Positions 29,428 through 35,001 of a DNA stretch of 35,001 nucleotides are shown here, piece after piece. The DNA comes from Acidimicrobiales bacterium. GTDB lineage: Bacteria; Actinomycetota; Acidimicrobiia; Acidimicrobiales; MedAcidi-G1. The stretch covers positions 1-35,001 of the forward strand of contig JAAZXC010000015.1 in the NCBI GenBank assembly GCA_014240365.1, given 5' to 3'. The notes under the pieces are model-generated. The model had not been told where the DNA came from, did no database searches, and saw only the letters and a list, made by a program, of their open reading frames with translations. The stretch's first letter is position 1. Each line of letters starts with the position of its first letter. A program made the translations under genes and the position numbers.

Positions 29428-31416
29428 ATGACGGACTCCGGGACCAACGGATCGGCCTTCGATTCCTCGCTGGAAACGCTCGCCATCGACGTCGTTCGTG
29501 GCCTGGCCATGGACGCTCCGCACGCAGCGCGTTCCGGCCACCAGGGGACGGCCATGGCCCTTGCCCCGTTGGCCCATGTCCTCTGGACGCGGATCCTGAA
29601 CTACGACGCTGCGGACCCGACGTGGCCCGACCGTGACCGGTTCATCCTCTCAGCGGGGCACGCCTCGATTCTCCTCTACTCCATGCTCCATCTGACCGGC
29701 CACGGTCTGACGCTTGACGACATACGCAACTTCCGGCAGTGGGGTTCGGCCACGCCGGGTCACCCGGAGGTGGGGCACACGGCGGGTGTCGAGGTCACCA
29801 CCGGACCGCTGGGCCAGGGATTCGCCAACGGGGTGGGCATGGCGATGGCTGAGCGGAACCTCCGTGCCCGATTCGGTTCCGAATTGAGCGACCACCACAC
29901 CTTCGTCATCTGCGGCGATGGCGACCTTGCCGAGGGGATCTCCCACGAGGCGGCCTCGCTGGCCGGCCATCAGGGACTCGGACGACTGGTGGCCGTCTAT
30001 GACGACAACCACGTCACGATCGACGGCCCGACCGAGCTGGCCCTCTCGGACGATGCACCTGCGAGGTTCCGCTCCTACGGCTGGCACGTCACCGATCTTG
30101 GCGATGCCGCCGAGGACCTCGACGCCATGGAGGGCACCATCCGCGACGCAATGGCGGTGACGGATCGACCATCGCTCATAGTTCTGCGAACCCACATCGG
30201 CCACCCATCTCCGGATGTGGACAGTTCCGCCGTGCACGGCTACTCGCTCACCGACGACGGCATCGCCGAGACGAAGCGCCGGATGGGCCTTCCCGAGGAC
30301 CAGGCCTTCTGGGTTCCCGATGAGGTGCTCGACCAGTATCGGGCGACCGGTCGTCGAGGCGGCGATGCACGCAGAGCGTGGGAGGAACGCCTCGCCTCCT
30401 TCACAGGGGACCGTGCCATATGGGATGCCGCCCAGACCGGGCGTGGCGTGGACGGCTGGGCGGACCAGCTCCCCACCTGGGATGCCGGCGGTGCGGTAGC
30501 GACGCGCAAGGCCAGCAATGCCTGTCTCCAGGCGCTCCTGGACGTCGTGCCGGGCCTCATCGGTGGCGGCGCCGACCTGACCGGCAACACCGGTACGACC
30601 ATAAAGGACCATGGCGTACAGGGCCCCGACTGTCCAGAGGGCAGACAGGTCTACTTCGGTGTCCGCGAGCACGCCATGGGTGCCATCTGCAACGGCATGG
30701 CCCTCCACGGTGGAATGCTCCCGGTCAACGGGACCTTCCTGGTCTTCAGCGACTACATGCGTGGGGCCGTTCGCCTTGCTGCCCTCAGTGGTGCCCGGAC
30801 AGTCTTCGTCTGGAGCCACGACTCGGTCGGCGTGGGCGAGGACGGACCCACCCACCAGCCGGTGGAGCATGCGGCAGCGCTGCGTGCAATGCCAGGAATC
30901 AGAGTCTTCCGACCTGCCGATGCGAACGAGACCGCTGCAGCGTGGCGCTACATCGTCGGGGCCGACGGCCCGGTCGCCCTCCTCCTGACCCGCCAGGACG
31001 TGCCGGTCCTGGCCGGATCCACCGACCACGACGCAGTCCTGCGCGGCGCCTACGTGCTGGCCGACCCGGAAGGCGATCCCGAGGTCGTCCTGATCGGAAC
31101 AGGCAGCGAGGTGGCCGTCGCCCTTGACGCGGCCGCGACCCTCACGGCCGCCGGTCGCTCCGTGCGCGTGGTCTCGATGCCGTGCACAGAACTCTTCTCC
31201 GAGCAGGCTGACGGATACCGGTCCTCGGTGCTGCCTGACGGGGTTCCCACCGTCTCAGTGGAGGCCGGCGTCACGTTCGGCTGGGAGCGCTGGGCCGACA
31301 GATGCGTCGGCATCGACCGCTTCGGCACCTCAGCTCCGGGAGACCAGGCCATGGCGGGTCTGGGGATCACCCCCACAGCTGTAGTGGCTGCCGCAGAATC
31401 GCTCCTTGGAACCTGA
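29428..31416 (+). CDS. tkt: Transketolase
   Basis: 662 residues, normal length. The thiamine-diphosphate site is Gly-Asp-Gly-Asp at 163-166 with Asn194, and Gly-His-Gln-Gly (37-40) and Gly-Pro-Leu-Gly-Gln-Gly (126-131) are standard transketolase motifs. The pyrimidine-binding domain and the C-terminal domain follow. It moves two-carbon units between sugar phosphates in the pentose-phosphate pathway. A GAGG Shine-Dalgarno lies just before the ATG. Transaldolase follows after 18 bases, so the two enzymes of the non-oxidative branch are co-transcribed. The 98 bases upstream contain TATGGT (29369-29374) as a possible -10 box. Confidence 0.96.
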   Translation: MTDSGTNGSAFDSSLETLAIDVVRGLAMDAPHAARSGHQGTAMALAPLAHVLWTRILNYDAADPTWPDRDRFILSAGHASILLYSMLHLTGHGLTLDDIRNFRQWGSATPGHPEVGHTAGVEVTTGPLGQGFANGVGMAMAERNLRARFGSELSDHHTFVICGDGDLAEGISHEAASLAGHQGLGRLVAVYDDNHVTIDGPTELALSDDAPARFRSYGWHVTDLGDAAEDLDAMEGTIRDAMAVTDRPSLIVLRTHIGHPSPDVDSSAVHGYSLTDDGIAETKRRMGLPEDQAFWVPDEVLDQYRATGRRGGDARRAWEERLASFTGDRAIWDAAQTGRGVDGWADQLPTWDAGGAVATRKASNACLQALLDVVPGLIGGGADLTGNTGTTIKDHGVQGPDCPEGRQVYFGVREHAMGAICNGMALHGGMLPVNGTFLVFSDYMRGAVRLAALSGARTVFVWSHDSVGVGEDGPTHQPVEHAAALRAMPGIRVFRPADANETAAAWRYIVGADGPVALLLTRQDVPVLAGSTDHDAVLRGAYVLADPEGDPEVVLIGTGSEVAVALDAAATLTAAGRSVRVVSMPCTELFSEQADGYRSSVLPDGVPTVSVEAGVTFGWERWADRCVGIDRFGTSAPGDQAMAGLGITPTAVVAAAESLLGT

Positions 31417-31434
31417 ACCGATGCGGATGGTGTG

Positions 31435-32523
31435 ATGAACCGACTCCACGACCTCTTCAACCAGCAGGGCCAGAGCCCCTGGCTTGACAACCTCAGACGC
31501 AGCTGGATCGTCTCAGGTGAACTGCAGGGCTGGGTGGACCGCGGAGCACGCGGCATCACCTCCAACCCGTCGATCTTCCAGAAGGCCATGACCGGCACCG
31601 ACGCCTACGACGAGCAGCTCCGGTCCCTCACCGAATCCGGATGCAGCGTCGAGGAGAGCTACTGGGAGCTCGTGGTACGTGACATCCATGACGCCCTGGA
31701 GATCCTGCGGCCGGTCCACGAGGAATCAGACGGCCTCGACGGCTACGTCTCGGTCGAGGTCGATCCCCGGCTGGCCCCCGACACCGAAGGCACCATGGTC
31801 GCCGCCCGCCAACTGGACCAACGTCTGGACCGACCCAACCTGTACGTGAAGATCCCGGGCACCGCCGCCGGGATCCCGGCGATCCGCCAGATGATCTCGG
31901 AGGGGCGGAGCATCAACGTCACCCTGATCTTCTCGCTGGACAGCTACTCCGACGTGATGGAGGCCTACCTGTCGGGCCTGGAGGCCTGCTCCGGAGACCT
32001 CTCAGGGGTCTCCTCGGTGGCGTCGTTCTTCATCAGCCGCACCGACGTCGAGGTGGACCGTCGTCTCGATGAGTTGGGCAGCCCAGCGGCACTGGCCCTG
32101 CGGGGTCGCGCAGCGGTGGCCCAGGGCCAGGTGGCCTACGAGATGTTCCGCTCGATGTTCAGCGGTCCACGCTGGGATGCGCTGGTGGCGAGAGGGGCTC
32201 GGGTGCAGCGACCGCTCTGGGCCTCCACGTCGACCAAGAATCCCTCCTATCCGGACACCCTGTACGTCGACACCCTCATCGGCCCCGACACGGTCAACAC
32301 CCTCCCAGACGCCACCCTCGAGGCATTCGAGGACCACGGGACCGTTGCCCGGACCATCGACGCTGACCCGTCCGCCGCCCATGGCGTCCTGAGGGCAGTG
32401 GTCGATGCAGGTGTGGATCTCGACGACGTGGCCCGGGTTCTCGAGGAGGAGGGCGTTGCTGCCTTCGTGGCCTCTTTCGACGATCTCCTCGTCGACCTGG
32501 AAGCCAAGGCCGCCACCTTCTGA
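31435..32523 (+). CDS. tal: Transaldolase
   Basis: 362 residues from the ATG at 31435. The GTG directly before it could be used instead. The Schiff-base Lys139 lies in Leu-Tyr-Val-Lys-Ile-Pro-Gly-Thr, and Gly-Ile-Thr-Ser-Asn-Pro-Ser-Ile-Phe (40-48) is the conserved N-terminal motif. The length and sequence match the actinobacterial long transaldolase type. It exchanges a dihydroxyacetone unit between sedoheptulose-7-phosphate and glyceraldehyde-3-phosphate. It sits directly behind transketolase in the usual order. A small stem (GGAGG/CCTCC, 32532-32547) after the stop may end the transcript. Confidence 0.96.
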   Translation: MNRLHDLFNQQGQSPWLDNLRRSWIVSGELQGWVDRGARGITSNPSIFQKAMTGTDAYDEQLRSLTESGCSVEESYWELVVRDIHDALEILRPVHEESDGLDGYVSVEVDPRLAPDTEGTMVAARQLDQRLDRPNLYVKIPGTAAGIPAIRQMISEGRSINVTLIFSLDSYSDVMEAYLSGLEACSGDLSGVSSVASFFISRTDVEVDRRLDELGSPAALALRGRAAVAQGQVAYEMFRSMFSGPRWDALVARGARVQRPLWASTSTKNPSYPDTLYVDTLIGPDTVNTLPDATLEAFEDHGTVARTIDADPSAAHGVLRAVVDAGVDLDDVARVLEEEGVAAFVASFDDLLVDLEAKAATF

Positions 32524-32548
32524 CTCCCGCAGGAGGCTTCCACCTCCG

Positions 32549-32573
32549 AGTCAGTTGCGTTTAGCAACTGACT
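32549..32573. promoter_or_regulatory. Inverted repeat, probable HxlR operator
   Basis: Perfect 10-base arms AGTCAGTTGC and GCAACTGACT are separated by 5 bases. The repeat ends 2 bases before the putative -10 box of the hxlR gene and covers its -35/spacer region. HxlR proteins bind as dimers to such dyads, so autorepression is the simplest reading. It could also serve as a terminator for tal, but no T-run follows. Confidence 0.65.
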
Positions 32574-32575
32574 GC

Positions 32576-32581
32576 TACGCT
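32576..32581 (+). promoter_or_regulatory. Putative -10 box (TACGCT) for hxlR-fbiC
   Basis: TACGCT lies 6 bases before the ATG at 32588, without a Shine-Dalgarno, implying a leaderless transcript whose promoter abuts the inverted repeat. Confidence 0.5.
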
Positions 32582-32587
32582 CCGGCA

Positions 32588-33058
32588 ATGCCAGACCAGC
32601 CTGTCGACGAGGGCTGTTCCATTGCGGCCACCCTTGCAGCAGTCGGCGACCGCTGGACCCTCCTCATACTTCGGGACCTCTTCCGCGGAGTCCGACGCTT
32701 CGAGCAGCTCCGCTCCGACCTCGGAATCTCACGGAACCTCCTGACCGATCGTCTCCAGCGCCTGGTCGAGCTCGAGATCGTTCACCGGGTGCCGTACCAG
32801 GACCGCCCGATCCGTCACGAATACCGGCTCACAGCCAAGGGCGCCGACCTCTCGCCCGCCCTCGTGGCCCTCATGCGGTGGGGTGACCTCTGGTATGCCG
32901 TTGACGGCCCTCCCACCCTGCTCGTGCACGACACCTGCGGTACGCCACTTGACCAGGCCGTTTCCTGCCCTGCCTGCCACGAGCCGGTCGGGGCCCAGCA
33001 CATCCGAAGCCGCCCCGGACCGGGACGCATGACCGAGACCACAGGAGCAGATCGATGA
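32588..33058 (+). CDS. HxlR-family transcriptional regulator
   Basis: 156 residues. The HxlR signature is complete: Cys10-Ser-Ile, then Val-Gly-Asp-Arg-Trp-Thr-Leu-Leu-Ile-Leu-Arg-Asp-Leu, and a winged helix with Ile-Ser-Arg-Asn-Leu-Leu-Thr-Asp-Arg-Leu. Cys10 is the position used for redox or aldehyde sensing in some relatives. An unusual C-terminal extension carries three more Cys (one pair as Cys-Pro-Ala-Cys) that could bind zinc. The stop overlaps the fbiC start (ATGA at 33055-33058), so regulator and F420-precursor enzyme are made together. Control of fbiC and itself through the upstream dyad is inference. Confidence 0.92.
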   Translation: MPDQPVDEGCSIAATLAAVGDRWTLLILRDLFRGVRRFEQLRSDLGISRNLLTDRLQRLVELEIVHRVPYQDRPIRHEYRLTAKGADLSPALVALMRWGDLWYAVDGPPTLLVHDTCGTPLDQAVSCPACHEPVGAQHIRSRPGPGRMTETTGADR

Positions 33059-35001
33059 CAAGCCCCCACGAGGAACTGCACGGCGAGGAACTCCTCACCG
33101 CAGCCAGGGAGATCCGCGACCTACACCACGGAACCCGGATCACCTACAGCCCCAAAGTGTTCATACCGCTCACCATGCTCTGTAGGGACCGCTGCGGTTA
33201 CTGCACGTTCGCCCAGCCTCCGGCCCGCCTGGAGGCCCCCTACCTCTCCACCGAGGAGGTCCTCGACATCGCCAGGGCTGGAGCCGCCGCCGGCTGCCAC
33301 GAGGCCCTCTTCACACTCGGCGAGCGTCCGGAACTGCGTTACCCGGTCGCCGCCGACTGGCTGGAACGCCACGGACACGCCACGACCGTGGACCTGCTGG
33401 CCGAGATGGCCCAACTGGTGCTGGACGAGACGGGCCTGCTCCCCCACTCCAATGCCGGCGCCCTGTACGTCGACGAGCTCACGGCAATGCGCAGGGTCGC
33501 CCCCTCCCAGGGAATGATGCTGGAGTCGCTCCGATCGGACCTGGACTGCCATCGGGGCGCACCGGACAAGGAGCCGAGCCGCCGCCTCGAGACCCTCGAA
33601 GCCGCCGGCCGACTGGCCATCCCCTTCACGACGGGGATCCTCGTAGGAATCGGGGAAGACCGTAGTGACCGCATCGAGGCACTTGAGGCGATCGCCGCAT
33701 CCCACAGGCGCCATGGCCACGTGCAGGAGGTCATCGTCCAGAACTTCCTGCCCAAGGCGGGTACGGCAATGCACTCCGCTCCCCCATGCCCGACCGACGT
33801 GTACCTCGAGGCCATAGCCCTGGCCCGCCTGATCCTCCCCCCGGAGATCCACCTCCAGGCGCCACCCAACCTGTCAGACGACTTCGGGCCCCTTCTGGAT
33901 GCAGGCATCGACGACTGGGGCGGCGTCTCGCCGGTCACCGCCGACCACGTGAATCCTGAACGCCCCTGGCCCGACCTGGATCGCCTCCGGGAGGTCACCG
34001 AGGGGCGCGGCCACACCCTCGCGCCACGACTCACCGTGTACCCGGAATACGTTCGTGACCCTGATCGCTGGATCCACGAGGACCTCCGCTTCCACGTGAT
34101 GGACCGGAGCGACGCCGAGGGCATGGGCCGTGACGATCCCGGGGCGGTGTTCCCCGAGGAGATCGAGATGATCACCGCATCAGACGGCGCCGAGGTACGC
34201 CAGGTCGGGCACCGCTCCACTGCGTGGTACTCCGGAAGCCCGATCAGCCCACCCGCCCTCGTGCCAGCGACGGCTGGCGCCAGCGGGCACCTCCGCGAGG
34301 TGCTCGACGGCGTCGTGGACGGACAGCAGGCGGGACGCGACGAGTTGCTGGCCCTCTTCGCCGCACGCGGCCCGGAGGTGGCCGCCGTGGCCGAGGTGGC
34401 CGACGAGCTGCGCCGCAGAGCGGTAGGCGACACCGTCACCTGGGTCGCTAACCGCAACATCAACTACACTAATGTCTGCACCTACAAATGTCGATTCTGC
34501 GGCTTCTCCAAGGGGCCCCTGTCTCTCAACCTCCGGGGCACCCCCTACCTCCTGACCCTGGACGAGATTGCCGGACGGGCCGCTGACGCTGCTCGTATGG
34601 GTGCCACCGAGGTGTGCCTACAGGGTGGGATCCATCCTGATTTCGACGGCAACTACTACATAGACGTGACGCGCGCTGTCCGCGATGCGGTACCTGACAT
34701 CCACGTACACGGCTTCACCGCCCTGGAGGTCACCGAGGGCGCCAATCGGCTCGGCGAGCCGCTGGCCGACTACCTGCGTCGCGCCAAGGAGGCCGGGTTG
34801 CGATCCCTTCCGGGCACAGCAGCCGAAATCCTCGACGACGACGTCCGGGCGGAACTCTGTCCGGACAAGATCAACAGCGAGGAGTGGCTCGAGGCCCATC
34901 GCACCGCCCACGGGGTCGGGATCGCATCGAACATCACCATCATGTTCGGCTCAATCGAGCGACCCGAGCACTGGGTCCGCCACCTGCTGCGGTGCCGCGA
35001 C
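33055..35001 (+). CDS. fbiC: FbiC, F420-precursor (Fo) synthase, fused CofG-CofH (runs off right edge)
   Basis: 649 codons are open from the ATG to the window end, out of about 800-850 expected. Two radical-SAM domains are visible: a CofG half with Cys43-x3-Cys47-x2-Cys50 and a CofH half with Cys475-x3-Cys479-x2-Cys482, each binding a [4Fe-4S] cluster. Together they build 7,8-didemethyl-8-hydroxy-5-deazariboflavin (Fo) from tyrosine and a flavin precursor, the first committed step to coenzyme F420. The fusion is normal for actinobacteria. No internal stop is seen. Coupling to an HxlR regulator by ATGA overlap is the notable context. Confidence 0.96.
   Translation, partial: MTSPHEELHGEELLTAAREIRDLHHGTRITYSPKVFIPLTMLCRDRCGYCTFAQPPARLEAPYLSTEEVLDIARAGAAAGCHEALFTLGERPELRYPVAADWLERHGHATTVDLLAEMAQLVLDETGLLPHSNAGALYVDELTAMRRVAPSQGMMLESLRSDLDCHRGAPDKEPSRRLETLEAAGRLAIPFTTGILVGIGEDRSDRIEALEAIAASHRRHGHVQEVIVQNFLPKAGTAMHSAPPCPTDVYLEAIALARLILPPEIHLQAPPNLSDDFGPLLDAGIDDWGGVSPVTADHVNPERPWPDLDRLREVTEGRGHTLAPRLTVYPEYVRDPDRWIHEDLRFHVMDRSDAEGMGRDDPGAVFPEEIEMITASDGAEVRQVGHRSTAWYSGSPISPPALVPATAGASGHLREVLDGVVDGQQAGRDELLALFAARGPEVAAVAEVADELRRRAVGDTVTWVANRNINYTNVCTYKCRFCGFSKGPLSLNLRGTPYLLTLDEIAGRAADAARMGATEVCLQGGIHPDFDGNYYIDVTRAVRDAVPDIHVHGFTALEVTEGANRLGEPLADYLRRAKEAGLRSLPGTAAEILDDDVRAELCPDKINSEEWLEAHRTAHGVGIASNITIMFGSIERPEHWVRHLLRCRD

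Noticed and set aside
32405-32587. Extension of the HxlR frame upstream
   Set aside because: It overlaps the end of tal in another frame, and the HxlR domain and leaderless promoter fix the start at 32588.

Overview
The window is GC-rich, gene-dense DNA from an actinobacterium, most likely of the class Acidimicrobiia. That placement is an inference from the Pup-proteasome system, the fused F420-precursor enzyme FbiC, a lipoprotein with an Ala/Thr/Pro-rich linker, and frequent GTG starts. About 38 protein genes can be supported. I found no rRNA, tRNA, CRISPR array or insertion sequence.

Layout. 1-208 (minus) is the start of a lipoprotein that runs off the left edge. 400-2535 (plus) holds an RG/RD-rich protein and a crotonase. 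2602-7177 (minus) holds Nudix, GNAT, an acidic zinc-ribbon protein, a tandem ThyX-like protein and an M20 amidohydrolase. 7223-11505 (minus) is a DAGK-like C-terminal domain, helY, tatC, tatA and a small membrane protein. A degenerate GDPD gene lies on plus at 11566-12282. 12292-21668 (minus) is the Pup-proteasome locus: mpa, dop, pup, prcB, prcA, pafA, pafB, pafC, then lepB. 21882-22118 (plus) is a ferredoxin followed by a clear terminator. 22213-27767 (minus) is a tightly overlapping series: dacB, a LonSB-domain protein, three small membrane proteins, a ThiS-like protein, ttuA, trmI and a MarP-like protease. 27813-35001 (plus) carries a small conserved protein, a FIST sensor protein, transketolase, transaldolase, an HxlR regulator and fbiC, which runs off the right edge.

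The most striking observation is that pafA (the Pup ligase) and pafB each contain one in-frame amber (TAG) codon, with homologous sequence continuing in the same frame on both sides. In pafA the TAG replaces a Glu that the intact dop gene here keeps in the same sequence context. TAG is an ordinary stop elsewhere in the window, including directly after the Gly-Gly-Glu end of Pup. The parts that process, recruit and degrade (Dop, Pup, PrcAB, Mpa) therefore look intact while the conjugating arm is interrupted. The causes to separate are real nonsense mutations, amber readthrough, or sequence error.

Other features of note. A ThiS-like protein, TtuA and TrmI form an overlapping gene set aimed at the tRNA T-loop, and the ThiS-like protein ends Gly-Gly-Ala-Arg. 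The double-length ThyX homologue has different parts of the catalytic motif in its two halves. At least 12 genes have a TANNNT box 6-8 bases before the start codon, the signature of leaderless transcription. A 10-bp-arm inverted repeat sits on the promoter of the hxlR-fbiC pair.
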